From positions 34,678,019-34,742,018 of the forward strand of contig CM067306.1 in NCBI GenBank assembly GCA_034231615.1: DNA of 64,000 bases, in the 5' to 3' direction. A program made the position numbers and the translations under genes. This DNA comes from Meghimatium bilineatum (lineage: Eukaryota; Mollusca; Gastropoda; Stylommatophora; Philomycidae). The notes beneath the pieces are model-generated. The model was not told the origin of the DNA. It ran no database searches and worked only from the letters and a program-made list of their open reading frames with translations. Shown here in pieces: positions 1 to 10,617 of this stretch (its first letter is position 1; every line of letters begins with the position of its first letter).

Positions 1-96
1 TTCTTAAATTTTTTTATTTCATTGCCCCCTTGAAACTAAAGAAAAAAAATTGTCAACTTTCTGTGAGGTTTGATATTATATATACCTTCTTGTTTT

Positions 97-225
97 TTTG
101 TTCATTCTCAAACTCCCACCAGATCTTTCATATATCAGGATAAATATCCTACAAGATTTCAAGCAGGATGTAGTCTATACAACAGAAATGTGTTGTCCAC
201 TTTGAGAAACACTGTGTTAAACATA
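97..225 (+). repeat. repeat A copy 1
   Basis: Starts at GTTCATTCTCAAACTCCC and continues through CAAGCAGGATGTAGTC. It is a diverged copy of a non-autonomous interspersed family found about ten times here. No ORF and no clear pol III boxes; class unknown. Confidence 0.7.
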
Positions 226-410
226 TCTTCTTCCATCCTCCACCGTACTTTAAAGAACATCTTTTGTCATTGAGAAATGTCTCATCATGTGCCGTACCAC
301 AGGAGTTTACGAAATTTCACGATTGCCACCCTTAGAGACTAAAAGTAATAATAAGCACTGAATCCAGAGCTCTAGTTGTAACTCCTTGCCAAATATATCG
401 GTCCCATATT

Positions 411-590
411 AAATGCCTGGCTCTGTGGCGACATCTGTGATGGCCAAGGTACCAGGCTCGAATCCCAACACAGGTAATTGTGCATCTGGACTACTCAGAA
501 AGCAATGGCAAACTACTGAATGTATTTATATTTCCTAAAAAATGACTACAGCCAAAAAATGCTGGGTTAAATAGGAAATGCTACCAATAT
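411..590 (+). repeat. tRNA-headed SINE family S1, copy 1
   Basis: TGGCTCTGTGGCGACATCTG head with a B-box-like AGGCTCGAATCCC, then a body ending GCCAAAAAATGCTGGGTTAA. The same head and body recur at 38271-38395 (minus) and 59405-59565 (plus). Confidence 0.75.
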
Positions 591-650
591 TACAAAAGAG
601 AAGGTTAATCCAGCCCACTAACCCACATAACACTGTTACCCATCTCTGCT

Positions 651-1012
651 CTAGATGTTACTGCCAATCCTAAAAGTACCATGCCAAGTGGCATGGGCGA
701 TCATGATTCTCCACAACTCTCTGTCTCTTGTGTTATTAATAAGTTCAGTTGGTGACATTTTTGTGTCACATTGACAACCAATCCAGAAATTTCTCTTTCC
801 TCTTTCTCTTCTCCCCAAGATCTTTCCGGCGGTGGTTACTAAATATTCTAGTTTTCCCTTTCTCATCACATGCCCTAAAAATCTTATGCAGTCGCTTCTC
901 TAATTTTTTTTATAATTGATCTTTTTACTCCAGTATCCCTGAGGACTTCTTCATTAGTTCTCTTCGCTGTCTATGGAATTTTCATCATTCCTCTCAAAAA
1001 CTATATCTCAAT
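651..1012 (-). mobile_element. LINE family T, 3' tail fragment
   Basis: The minus-strand translation carries ELINNTRDRELWRIMIAHAT, the C-terminal tail of an RT ORF that occurs five times in the window, preceded by broken LEAIEI and KRTNEEVLRDTGVK segments. Frameshifts show it is dead. It lies just 3' of the last HIVEP exon. Confidence 0.8.
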
Positions 1013-1125
1013 TGCCTCCAGATTATCGAGTTAAAATATACCAACTCTATAAACAGTGCACAATAGCAAGAAATGATTGCCTCCTGCTCAGAAAGGGAGT
1101 CAATTTAAATGTACAAAAATACAAA

Positions 1126-1241
1126 CTAACCATGTCTTCTTGCATCTTCATCTACAATCTCCCTAGACTCTGACCTCCGAGGCTGAGAAAGGTCCAACAA
1201 ACTGCGAGCAATTTCAGTGTCAATATTGTGAGGACTGAAGG
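1126..1241 (-). CDS. HIVEP: HIVEP exon 10, last one found (stop or further splice)
   Basis: Acceptor GTGTGTATTTGCAG; two bases CC complete the G of exon 9 to Ala, then FSPHNIDTEIARSLLDLSQP and RRSESREIVDEDARRHG are read. The next codon is TAG (1126-1128), giving a natural C-terminus. The same bases also allow a donor, ATG/GTTAGT at 1131, which would send the gene to exons beyond the window. Vertebrate HIVEPs have several hundred residues after the second finger pair and this model has about 195, so either reading is possible. No AATAAA is seen in the 110 unique bases before the next LINE. Confidence 0.75.
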
Positions 1242-1319
1242 CTGCAAATACACACATTTCTATCAGTATAATAACATACCGGTAAGAGAAACAACTATAG
1301 ACAATGATGTCTTTTATAT

Positions 1320-1670
1320 GTTTTCAGAGTTCTATATTCAATTGTTCTATGACACTTCTTTGTTCTATATTAAAATAAGCTTCTTTTTTTCTATATTAAA
1401 TTGTTCAATGTACTTCTTTGTTCTATATTAAATTGTTCTATGACGATTCCCTATTGTATATTAAATTTTTCAATGTACTTCTTCGCTTTATGTTAAATTG
1501 TTCTGACACTTCTTTGTTCTGTATTAAATTGTTATGACACTTCTTTGTTCTATATTAAATTGTTCTAACACTTCTTTGTTTTATATTTAACTGTTCTATG
1601 ACACTTCTTTGTTCTATATTTAACTGTTCTATGACACTTCTTTGTATTAGATTAAACTGTTCAATGATAC
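1320..1670. repeat. 33-bp minisatellite, first block
   Basis: Imperfect copies of a 33-bp unit with GACACTTCTTTGTTCTATAT. The period is a multiple of three, so the short open frames here are repeat artefacts. The array resumes at 2238 beyond a LINE fragment. Confidence 0.9.
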
Positions 1671-1774
1671 TAATTTGATAGAGAAATTGAGATAAGGTGT
1701 CAAGAAGCAAATGCTGTAACATACCAACTGACACCGCTGCTATATTTAAAAACACAACGATCAACATGGGATCA

Positions 1775-2232
1775 TGACAGATAATAAAAATGATCTTTAT
1801 TCCAATGTTATGTTACTAGTGTCAGACATGGCCTGTGACAAAATCACTCTTGAGAAAGATTACAACATGTGAGATGAAATGCCTGAGAAAGGCTATAAAT
1901 GTCACCAGAAGAGACCAAATGAGAAATGAAGACATCAGAAAGATAGTAAAGATCATATCATGCAAAATATACAGGGAGACAACAGATCAACCGGTTCGGA
2001 CACTTTCTGTGAATGGAACCATCACAACCAGCCATCCAGGCATACAACAACAGCAGAAAGAACGGATACAAAGGAAGACGAAGACCAAGAACAAGATGGC
2101 AAGATTAAATCAGAGAGATTGTCAAAAACCACTGCCTAACCATGGTAAACACAACAGAGATGGCCAAAGACAGAAAACTTCAATTCCCCACAACACCTAA
2201 CAGCATTTGTGGAAAAGACAATAGATAGATAG
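1775..2232 (+). mobile_element. LINE family X fragment, RT C-terminus
   Basis: Translation MKCLRKAINVTRRDQMRNED then a lysine-rich segment is the RT tail of family X (also at 9310 and 41165). It ends with ATAGATAGATAGGTAG and is embedded in the 33-bp minisatellite. Confidence 0.75.
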
Positions 2233-2237
2233 GTAGA

Positions 2238-2560
2238 ATGACACTTCTTTGTTCTATATTAAATTGTTCTATGACACTTCTTTGTTCTATATTAAATTGT
2301 TCTATGACACTTGTTTGTTCTATACTAAACTGTTCTATGATGTTTCTTTGTTCTATATTAAATTATTCTATTACACTGTTCTATGGTGCTTATTTGTTCT
2401 ATACTAAACTGTTCTATGATGTTTCTTTGTTCTATATTAAATTGTTCTATTAAACTGTTCTATGGTGTTTGTTCTTTATTAATTGTTCTAAGATGCTTCT
2501 TTGTTCTATATCAGTTTTGTTCTATATTAAACTGTTCTATGATGCTTCTTTATTCTCCCA
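2238..2560. repeat. 33-bp minisatellite, second block
   Basis: Same unit as 1320-1670 (period 33 measured at 2240 and 2273), with shortened and deleted units toward the end. The stretch 2560-2880 beyond it is featureless AT-rich intron. Confidence 0.9.
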
Positions 2561-2884
2561 TCTACACAAAATCACATTGTCATCACACACAGAAAACGTT
2601 TTGGTTCAAGTTGCGAGACACACAGTTGCCATCTGAATGGACCAAATTTAAATCCCATCTACTGATTTCTGTATCCCATCTACTGCCTTCTGATTTGTTT
2701 TATAACTCCTCAATGTTTCCAATTTATATCATTAATTTACTCCATGCTACATCTGGAGAAACCTTGTTTTATGGGGTTTTTTTTTTAGTTAGGCCTAATG
2801 GTACGTGTAGTACTGAGACTTATTGGCACGTACTAGTGTTAAATGTTTATGATCCTCAAGGAATTTACATACTGCACAGTTGAG

Positions 2885-3005
2885 TGTGTTGCTGTTTGTG
2901 TCGATCGACAATGGAATGGGATAGCTTTCTACATCCTTCAAACATCCTTAGTCACCTCTTACAACATGCATGTCAAGTCAAAGTGTCACTGTTTTAGTCC
3001 TAGCA
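2885..3005 (-). repeat. repeat B fragment
   Basis: Decayed segment with the family-B core CCTTAGTCACCTCTTACAAC; compare 28136 and 59875. Confidence 0.5.
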
Positions 3006-3035
3006 ACAAATGTCACAATTAAATTTAAAAATTAC

Positions 3036-3106
3036 CTCTATTTTCAAATGAAGACTGTGAGGAATATGAAACATTGGATGACTCTGAAAATTCCCTGTTT
3101 CTGCTG
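3036..3106 (-). CDS. HIVEP: HIVEP exon 9
   Basis: A 71-bp exon: acceptor CCACTTTTTATTTCAG, donor GTAATT. The first C completes AG to Ser; the peptide is SRNREFSESSNVSYSSQSSF then ENR, leaving one base G. The exon is serine-rich and fully open in the required frame. An alternative acceptor three bases in (CAGCAG) would remove one residue without changing frame. Confidence 0.8.
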
Positions 3107-3242
3107 CTGAAATAAAAAGTGGGAAATTATTTCCAATATTTTTTGAAGCATATGCTGTATTGTTATAAATGGTATGATTATATCACCAAAGATGAAAGAA
3201 CTCAAGACACTAATAGAGTTTATTTTTAAGTGTTCAAACTCA

Positions 3243-3382
3243 AATTCCTGCTGAATTTCTCTTGTAGCAAGACAATGGTCCTACTAGATTTCCAGCAGGA
3301 TGTTGTCCAGAGAATGGATATGCATTGTGTCACCATTTTATTTATGCCAATGGCCCAACACATCATATTTTGGCCATAAAAG
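3243..3382 (+). repeat. repeat A copy 2
   Basis: Contains CCTACTAGATTTCCAGCAGG and CATTGTGTCACCATTTTATT. It is antisense to HIVEP and lies about 25 bp from the exon 8 donor. Confidence 0.85.
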
Positions 3383-3405
3383 GTTTAAAGATGATGTTGT
3401 CTTAC

Positions 3406-3498
3406 CTGGACTTGGATCCCATCTGACCTAAAAGTGGCCTTGACTTTGGAGTCTGACCAAGAGAAAATACAGGAGAAGGTTCATCGATTGAGGATTGC
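3406..3498 (-). CDS. HIVEP: HIVEP exon 8
   Basis: A 93-bp exon: acceptor TTTTATTAACCAG, donor GTAAGAC. Its first G completes AG from exon 7 (Arg), then QSSIDEPSPVFSLGQTPKSR and LLGQMGSKS follow. It leaves phase 2. It is proline/serine-rich, like the region just C-terminal of the second ZAS domain. A copy of repeat A ends about 25 bp from the donor. Assignment is by phase and splice signals. Confidence 0.82.
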
Positions 3499-3509
3499 CT
3501 GGTTAATAA

Positions 3510-4275
3510 AAGGAAAACAATATTACCAATATTTTGAACACATAATCACAAATAATGGTAGATGTGAAACAGAAGTTAAAAAAGGAAAATAGGAATGCCG
3601 TAAATTAAATTTCAATGACTTGAGGAAAATATTGGCATTTAAATAAATCAAAAAACATAAATGAAAACAGCGTTTCATAGTATAGATGGTAGATTGATGT
3701 GGAAAATGTTGAGACATGGATTAACAAGAAATGTATAACAATTACACACAAATTCTATATGTAAGTCACATGCAGGGTGGGTAGTCCACAAGGGCAAACT
3801 GTCAGAACCCTTTGAAGTTGAAACAGAAGTCTGACAAGGATGTTTACTATCTTCTGCACATTTTCTCATGTTTATAGATTGAGTGATGAGACACATAACT
3901 AAAACAAGGAAAACTGACATACAGTGGACATTTGATAAGCAATTACAGGATCTGAATATGCAGATAAAGAGGTTCAAAAAACACTTAATATGAAGAAATC
4001 ATTACTAAGAGAAATAAAGATCAGGCAAATAAAATATTTTGGACACATTAAAAGGCATGATACTTTATTGAAGACCTTACTTGAGGATGAAGTCGAAGGG
4101 AGGCGAGCAAGAGGTAGGCAGAGATACTAGTGGGAGAGTAACATCACAAGATGGACAGGTTACAGTCTGGTAGAGTGCACCACCAAAACAAGAGAAAGGG
4201 GGGATGTTGGAGGTCTATTGCAGCCAACCTTCGCTGCGAAGACAGCATTTGATGATGATGATGATGATGATGATA
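3510..4275 (+). mobile_element. LINE family Y, degenerate
   Basis: RT remnants in several frames: EHIITNNGRCETEVKKGK, then a QGCLL-like segment around 3830 and a C-terminal tail with GRVHHQNKRKG, ending in a run of GAT repeats (4248-4273), the 3' end of this family. Internal deletion and many stops. Confidence 0.75.
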
Positions 4276-4630
4276 TCACTTTTTGCCATGTAGTGTCAGG
4301 AGGTAGAAGGGTGCTCTGGTGATGGCTTTGTTATGGAATTCATGTATGAATCTTGTTCTTGTGGTTTCCTTTATTTCTGTAATCGATCTTTTACAAGATC
4401 TGCTTCTGGCATTGTATCCGTTGTATCTGAGTTTCAATGCTTTTTGTGGAGTGCTGTCTGGTGGTAGTCTTGGAGTTGTGTGCACACCACTTAATCTGTT
4501 GTCTTCTGATGTAATCTGAAACTGTGGTTGTGTTAGTTAGTCCACAGATGTTTCTATTTCTTATTCTGTCTCTTACTATCACTCAGAGAATTCTGAGTAG
4601 GTATGTCTATTTTCGTTTTCATATATTGTA
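4276..4630 (-). mobile_element. LINE tail fragment (family T-like)
   Basis: Minus frame reads RDRIRNRNICGLTNTTTVSD then YIRRQQIKWCAH, the C-terminal RT signature (IKWFGH in intact copies). A frameshift separates it from the downstream part. Confidence 0.65.
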
Positions 4631-4642
4631 TTTTTGTTTTGC

Positions 4643-4957
4643 AGTAAAGGGGACAACACTGTGACAGGTTAGGTTAAGTATAGGGGACAACACTGTGACA
4701 GGTTAGGTTAAGTAAAGGGGACAACACTGTGACAGGTTAGGTTAAGTATAGGGAACAACACTGTGACAGGTTAGGTTAAGTATAGGTGACAACACTGTGA
4801 CAGGTTAGGTTAAGTATAGGTGACAACACTGTGACAGGTTAGGTTAAGTATAGGTGACAACACTGTGACAGGTTAGGTTAAGTATAGGTGACAACACTGT
4901 GACAGGTTAGGTTAAGTATAGGTGACAACACTGTGACAGGTTAGGTTAAGTAAAATG
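4643..4957. repeat. 34-bp minisatellite
   Basis: About nine copies, period 34 (measured at 4651, 4685, 4719), unit containing ACAACACTGTGACAGGTTAG. Copies differ only at one or two positions, so it is young. Confidence 0.97.
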
Positions 4958-5619
4958 TACCTATTATGGTGAGGAGCGCTCAAATCAACCGCGGATATTA
5001 GTCCAACTTGGCTCTATCAGAACTTTACAACCATAAACAATAGAGGAGGTCATGGTTCTGGTAATCCAGCAACCACAACCTTCAGAATTAAGTATGAAAT
5101 CAATTCACATTAATATTACAAGTGTAGTGAACCTTATCTAAAACCTCGGGGTCTTTGTTACCTCTAATATTTTATGGTAGTGTGTCCTGATATAACCTAA
5201 TTGGACTTTGTTGTCCGCTGTTGAAAGAGGCATGCCTCTCCACAAGAGAACAAGAGAGGCAAACTCATTAACTACCTAATGTAGTGAACAAACAGTGGTA
5301 AAAAACACCAGCTTGTAGAAAAGGAAGAGTGCACACATAAATGAACAGACAATAATATCAGTTCAATTGATTTAAATCTATAAAATCAATCAATTAATCA
5401 TGTTCTTAGGCCCCCAAGTACATCCTCAGGTGCAAAGGCCATGGATAAGGATTTTTAATTTGCCTCTTGATTAATCACCTTGCTCTTCTGCTAGAGAAGA
5501 CATTGATAACATCAAAGAATGATTTGTGACTCTTGCAAACACTTACGGGTTTGTCCGTTATGATGCAACTTCGCAGCCGCAACTGTTTGTATCATATAAC
5601 AATAAGAACAATAAAAATA

Positions 5620-5800
5620 ATAATAAGACACATAACTTGTCAAAGTCATAGGGGTGTCACACTGGAGACATCAGCACAAAAAGCTCTCCAAACAACTCTA
5701 TACTCAACCTTTCAGAGTGTAAAAAAATCATGTCCAAACCATTTCTTGATGTTATCAATCCTGGATTTTCTTTGTTTGCCTCTTTCCCTCGACTGCTCCT
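5620..5800 (-). mobile_element. LINE family R 3' tail fragment
   Basis: Minus frame gives RKSRIDNIKKWFGHDFFTL and WRAFCADVSSVTP, the C-terminus of the RTE-like family also seen at 55195. The stretch 4958-5620 before it shows nothing I can name. Confidence 0.65.
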
Positions 5801-5903
5801 TGCAAAATTATTAATCTATAGCTTACAATAGAACTTTAAAAAGGAGTCAGACAAGGATGTTTACTATAGAATACCAGATATATTTACCAAAAGAAACACA
5901 AAC

Positions 5904-6208
5904 CTTTTCAAAACACGTGAAGAGCTCGACCCAGATCTCTCCTGATCAAATGACAGGTCATCTGTATCTTCTCTAGACATACTATCATCCTCTTCATCAT
6001 CATCCTCCTCTCCATCATCATCCTCTCCATCCATATCTTCATCATCATCCTCTTCTCCAGAAACCATCTGTGTATCCAGAGGATCATGGATACGAGCTTC
6101 CCTGGATATGCGACACTGCTCCTCCAGAGCTGCTGGATCAATTTGAGAGTCATCCACTGCCGTTGGGATGGGAACAATTCCTAGTTCTAAACACTTCTTC
6201 TGGTGAGA
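5904..6208 (-). CDS. HIVEP: HIVEP exon 7: end of second finger and acidic tract
   Basis: A 305-bp exon, phase 0 in and phase 2 out: acceptor TTTTGTCCTGATGTTTCAG, donor GTTTGTG. It begins SHQKKCLELGIVPIPTAVDD, matching the HSKKC(L/V)ELG continuation of the second ZAS domain; the first His is the last zinc ligand of finger 2. An acidic run of Glu/Asp follows (residues about 55-78 of the exon), then SMSREDTDDLSFDQERSGSS. Finger pair followed by an acidic region repeats the arrangement of the N-terminal ZAS domain. The ATG four codons upstream is intronic. Confidence 0.95.
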
Positions 6209-6282
6209 CTGAAACATCAGGACAAAATTTTTATTGAAACGAAGTAAAAATAATGAATATTAAAATAAAATATTTTTTTCTT

Positions 6283-6392
6283 CTTCAACGTTCATATCCT
6301 ACTAGATTTCCAGAAGGATGCAGTCCTGAAACTGGAAATACATTGTGTCATTGTTTTATTTGCATCAATGGCCAGACACATCCATCTTTTGT
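6283..6392 (+). repeat. repeat A copy 3
   Basis: CCTACTAGATTTCCAGAAGG with the CATTGTGTC and CACATCCATCTT blocks. About 75 bp upstream of the HIVEP exon 7 acceptor, antisense to the gene. Confidence 0.8.
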
Positions 6393-6429
6393 GGAAAAAA
6401 TATTTATCTAAAAACAAAAATACTATGGT

Positions 6430-7245
6430 ATATGCTTTCCTTGGTCTTTATAGTGGAGAAATTCTTGTAGAGTTAATAGAGTTAACAGCTAATTTGGGAA
6501 AAGTTACCAGCAGGTACAGAATGGAATTTAACACAGAAAAGAGAAAGATCTTGGTTAACAGAAGAGACACAGAAGAACAGAGCAACATCATGATGAATGG
6601 ACATACGCTTGAGGAGGTGAATATTTTCAAATGCCTCGGATCCAGAATATGCAGAGATGAAAAATGAAAAGCAGAAGTAAACATAAGGTTGAAGATGACT
6701 TTAGTGTCTACATCAAGGCTAACAGTCATATGGAAAAGCAACATCAGTGTTAGAGTGAAAGTCCAACTGTATAGACCACTGGTGCTTTCTGTTGTGTTGT
6801 ATGGTTGTGAGAGTTGGACACACTACGGATGTGGAGAGACGATTACAGGCTTTCGAGTACAAATATTACAGATGAATTCTACAAATTTCCTATAGAAAGC
6901 ATAAGACAAATTTGTATGTAAGAAATAAAATAGAGATGTCTGCCTGCAGGCGTACAAGAACCACTGCTTTCAATAGTGCAACGGAAACTAGCATGGTATG
7001 GACATATATGCAGACATAATTCCTTGTAAAAAACAATACTGTAGGGAATCTTCCAAGAGGGAAGAAGAAGAGCGCAAATAAAGACATGGACAGACATCAA
7101 GGAATGGACATGACAAGATTTTTTCCTCGCTCAAACGCATCATTAAAAATAGAAAGCGCTGGAGGACTCTGTGTGCTAAAGCATCCAATGTGGTACCCGT
7201 ATGATCCTGTTGGGTTACGGGTTTATAGATAGATAATGGAGCAAA
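6430..7245 (+). mobile_element. LINE family R (RTE-like), RT C-terminal half, dead
   Basis: Frames read VTSRYRMEFNTEKRKILVNR, KSNISVRVKVQLYRPLVLSV, VLYGCESW and later RWRTLCAKASNVVPV. They are collinear with the much better copy at 55195-56283. Stops and frameshifts throughout; ends in TAGATAGATAA. Confidence 0.85.
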
Positions 7246-7277
7246 CAAAGAAACTTGCAGGTTATTAAAAACAAATT

Positions 7278-7556
7278 ATGCCAGTGTTGCCGGAGCCCGA
7301 AAGAGGAGCAAAGAATAGCAACACTGTTTACCTTCTACGCATGTCGCAAAAGACGACTAAGGAGGTTATGGGATGGAGTTGGCTGTCCCATCCCAAATAG
7401 GGTCAGTGACCCAAAGCCATGCAGAAGTCGGATGTGTCAGGCCAAAAGGGGCAGATATCACAGCAATGCTGTAAACCATGACACAAAGCATTCCGTTCTC
7501 CGGACTACATCCTGCTAATCTGCAGGAGTTTGAGAATGTACGCAGAAGAAGAACTA
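7278..7556 (-). repeat. repeat B copy (near full length)
   Basis: On the minus strand it runs from TTCTTCTGCGTACATTCTC through CTGCAGATTAGCAGGATG, GTCACTGACCCTATTTGGGA and CGACATGCGTAGAAGGTAAA to the CCGGCAACAC end. No ORF of note; non-autonomous. Confidence 0.85.
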
Positions 7557-7574
7557 ATTTTGGTAGTGGTAACG

Positions 7575-7835
7575 ATGTACACTTGTTTGGTTTGGACATG
7601 TAACACAACACGGCTCACTTTCTAAAATTATTGTTGCAATGAACAATTGAGAGTTGAAGGAGAAGAAGTGGTGAGAGAACATCCTGGATTTATAACATCA
7701 AAGAATGGTCTAGGCATGATTCTTGTACACTCCTCCAAATTGCAGAGGATAGAGGTATTTAGAGGGCTTTTTGTGCTGTCTCCAGTGTAGCACCTATACA
7801 ACCTTGGAAGGTTATTATGGGTCTTGTTATAGTGG
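7575..7835 (+). mobile_element. LINE family R 3' tail
   Basis: LVWFGHVTQHGSLSKIIV and later ENILDL, FLCCLQCSTYTT in shifted frames correspond to the WFGHV...ASNVVPL tail of family R. Confidence 0.7.
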
Positions 7836-7861
7836 AGGAGTAGTTAGCTAGTTAGTGGTTG

Positions 7862-8612
7862 GATCATCATCACTGCAAACTGGACACATCCATAATTGCT
7901 TCAATCTCTCCCTGAGTACAAACGCCATTACACTTCTTCTGAAAGTACCGGTCCTATGTTGGTTGGTCATCATTCTTCTGCGCCCTCCAAAATGTTCACT
8001 TCTAGCAACACTGCATTTCAAACCCTGATCTTTAATCCTGGCCATTGAAAAGGAATCATCATCCACACTAGTCTCACTCTAAGTTTAAGGAGTTAAAAAC
8101 GTCAGCTCGATCTATTGTCCTGTGCCACAATCGCGCATGATGCCAGTTGATCTGCTCTTTCATTGCCTCAAACACCCACATGTCCTGACATGAAAATAAA
8201 CGTAACCACTTTCAGCCTCGCCTTTCTCAAGGCCTCAATCGACTGATTCTATCCTATCATATCCACGAACGAGACCCACTTGTACCTTTCTAATCATACT
8301 CATAGAGCCACTCAAGATGCAGACCTGTGTTACCTTCTGTATGTATACTCACTCAGATGACCTAGTCACTGTCATAGTCATGAAGGTATGCCCATACACT
8401 GCAATACTGTAATCTGTGCTCTGTTGTTGGACAGTCAAGTAGGTACCGCATAGCTCTTGTCGATGTGTCTCTTGTGCACCCAAGTATGATACGCATTGCT
8501 GCATTCTGGATTCTATCCAGTCTTTCGATCTGAGTTTGGCTAAGAGTCAGAATTGCCAGTGCATATTCTACCACAGCCACTACTAAATCTTGGAACAATA
8601 GAAATAACAACC
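7862..8612 (-). mobile_element. LINE family I (RNase H-bearing) fragment
   Basis: The minus frame contains ALAILTLSQTQIERLDRIQN and AAMRIILGCTRDTSTRAMRY, the segment between RT and RNase H typical of I/Jockey-group elements. It is followed by a broken downstream part (MARIKDQGLKCSVARSEHFG). Lies in the intron between HIVEP exons 6 and 7. Confidence 0.8.
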
Positions 8613-8682
8613 TATGCTCACACTGTGCAGCAGTTGCCTGCTCTTATGATAATGTGGTCAACATGTTCCCTGCAACAATGAT

Positions 8683-8770
8683 CCTACTAGATTTCTAGCA
8701 GGATGTATTTCAGAGAATAGAAATTTATTGCGTCACCATTTTACTTACAACAATGGCCAAACACATTGGT
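8683..8770 (+). repeat. repeat A copy 4
   Basis: CCTACTAGATTTCTAGCAGG and following blocks; antisense to HIVEP, about 70 bp from the exon 6 donor. Confidence 0.8.
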
Positions 8771-8843
8771 CTTCTGCTGAGAACGAGATATAAAACCTAG
8801 TAATCTCATCTTCAAGTGGCAAATAATCAGAAACATGGCTCAC

Positions 8844-9134
8844 CTTTGACTTCATGTGCTTAGTCAGATTCCCCTTTGTTTTGAAAGAAAACCTGCAATG
8901 CCGGCAGTGATAAGGGCGCAGATCTGTATGCGTCCGCAGATGTTTCTTCAACATGCTTGGCTTCTTGCAGCGGATTCCACAAATCTCGCAAATATATTTT
9001 CCCCATCCTCTGCCCCTGATGTACTCATATTTTTCATTACTTTTGAATCCACCCTTGGTTAGCCGTAACTTGTGTCGTTTGCTGTCCTTGACCTGCTCTG
9101 TTTTGATACAGATATTAGACTTGGAGTCCTCATT
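8844..9134 (-). CDS. HIVEP: HIVEP exon 6: C-terminal ZAS finger pair
   Basis: A 291-bp exon, 97 codons, phase 0 to 0: acceptor TATATCATTTCAG, donor GTGAGC. It starts [20 protein letters not shown], a basic lead-in, then [20 protein letters not shown] begins the finger pair at 8996. Finger 1 is C-X2-C-X12-H-X3-H (CEIC...HLRTH). Finger 2 starts CRHC...TKHMKSK, and its final His is supplied by exon 7 (SHQ), so a phase-0 intron splits the second finger. KPSMLKKH and [10 protein letters not shown] are nearly invariant in HIVEP proteins. A repeat A copy lies about 70 bp below the donor. Confidence 0.97.
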
Positions 9135-9309
9135 CTGAAATGATATAGAATCAGATTAAATTATTCCGACTCACACACTCTGGAAGAGTAGATAGAGAAA
9201 TAGAAACACAGTATCAGAAAGCAAACAGTGACTTACAAATTTTCACCATTACTTCACTCAAAGATTAAGATGGAAATCAAATGACAGATAATATCTAAAA
9301 TATTTATAC

Positions 9310-10165
9310 CAACACTTTGTTATGAATGTCAAACATGGTCTTTTAACAGCCTCGCAGAAAAGGAAAATCATTACATGTGAAATGAAAAGTGTCTGATAAA
9401 ATCTGCAATGGCTACTAAACTAGATCAAATCAGACTGGCAAAGGATGGAGCAACACAGGAACAAAAAGACCAAGAAATCACCTACCAAGAAAAGAAGACC
9501 CTCATCAAGACCATCAGGACAGTTGACCACCCAAAAGACAATTACTACTATCTCGACAGAGCAGAGCAGGTTATTATCTTCTGCCTCAGGACAGGACACA
9601 ACAGATTAAACAGCCACTTAAATAGGCTAAGATTGGTCCCATCACCTCTGTGCCCTTGTGGGCAGGCAGCACAGACCACTGAACATATCCTGCAAGACTG
9701 CAATACACTAAACCAGTTAAGGGAAGAACACTGGCCCACAGAGATGGATATCCACAGAAAGATGTATGGGAGCACTGAGGAGCTTTCAAATACAGCAGCA
9801 TTTATTAAGAAAACAGGACTCGCTGTGTAGACAAGTCAAATTGCGAATGAGAAGAAGAAACTAGATAAAATAAGAAATGAAGAAACTAGGAAAAAAGTTG
9901 GTATGTATTGAGCATATGGAAACACAGCAAGTAAAGTGGTTCGTTCACCTTATATGAATAAACTCAAACCAAATACCAATAAGAGCGTATAACAAAAGAA
10001 TATCTGGATATAGAGTCAAAGGTAAACCAAGAAAATGATAGAGAGAAAACATCAAGATAACCTTGAACAAACATCGGCTCAACGCAACCAAGGCAACACA
10101 TCTGAACTTGGAACAACAGACTTCCTTCTCTACGTTTAACGGTAAGTGTGGATACTATCTACCAT
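9310..10165 (+). mobile_element. LINE family X tail, split by another LINE
   Basis: The X sequence runs 9310-9425, is interrupted, and resumes at 9858 (KLDKIRNEETRKKVGMY), then a tail matching the minus-strand copy at 40545-40690 (GAATGATGG and CGTTAA landmarks). Stops in the frame; dead. Confidence 0.75.
9426..9857 (+). mobile_element. LINE family I 3' fragment inserted in family X
   Basis: Open frame of about 135 codons with YYYLDRAEQVIIFCLRTGHN, RLRLVPSPLCPCGQAAQTTE and HILQDCNTLNQLREEHWP, the Cys/His-containing C-terminus after RNase H. AAACTAGAT flanks it at 9417-9425 and 9858-9866, a target-site duplication. 5' truncated. Confidence 0.85.
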
Positions 10166-10344
10166 CATTCACCTGAGAAAACACAAAAGACACACACTCA
10201 GAAAACATTATGGGCAGACTCAGGGAAACTGATCAAAATAGATAACTGATGAGAATGCAGTAAAACTTTATACCAAAAAAGTTCTGAAAAGAGAACACAA
10301 TAATAAGATTTGCAGTGTCACAATGTCTGTATTGAAGTTATGAA

Positions 10345-10496
10345 GGCAGCGCTGACATCAGATGTGTTAAGCCATTGGTGCACATAATACAGCAACACAG
10401 TGCATCTTCATTCTCTGGCCTACATCCTGGTGGAAATTTAGTCAAATCATTATCTCATGATGCCTGAGAGATCCAGCAGGAGTTTGAGAATTAACA
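10345..10496 (-). repeat. repeat A copy 5
   Basis: Reverse copy: AGATCCAGCAGGAGTTTGAG end with CCTACATCCTGGTGGAAAT. Same orientation as HIVEP. Confidence 0.75.
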
Positions 10497-10617
10497 CTAA
10501 CAAAATCATTTGTAATTGCACTGTGTATCCATTTTTTGGTCTGCAGGATCATAGTTTTGATGCAGTTCCACCAGTTGAAAACTTAGAAAATGTTCAGGAA
10601 TTTCTAAGGATACTTCC

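Noticed and set aside
4643..4957. Telomere-like sequence because of TTAGG words
   Set aside because: TTAGG occurs once per 34-bp unit only; it is an ordinary minisatellite.
5533..5575. A short HIVEP microexon next to a GTAAGTGT donor-like site
   Set aside because: In the phase required after exon 7 it meets a stop; exon 8 at 3406-3498 fits without it.
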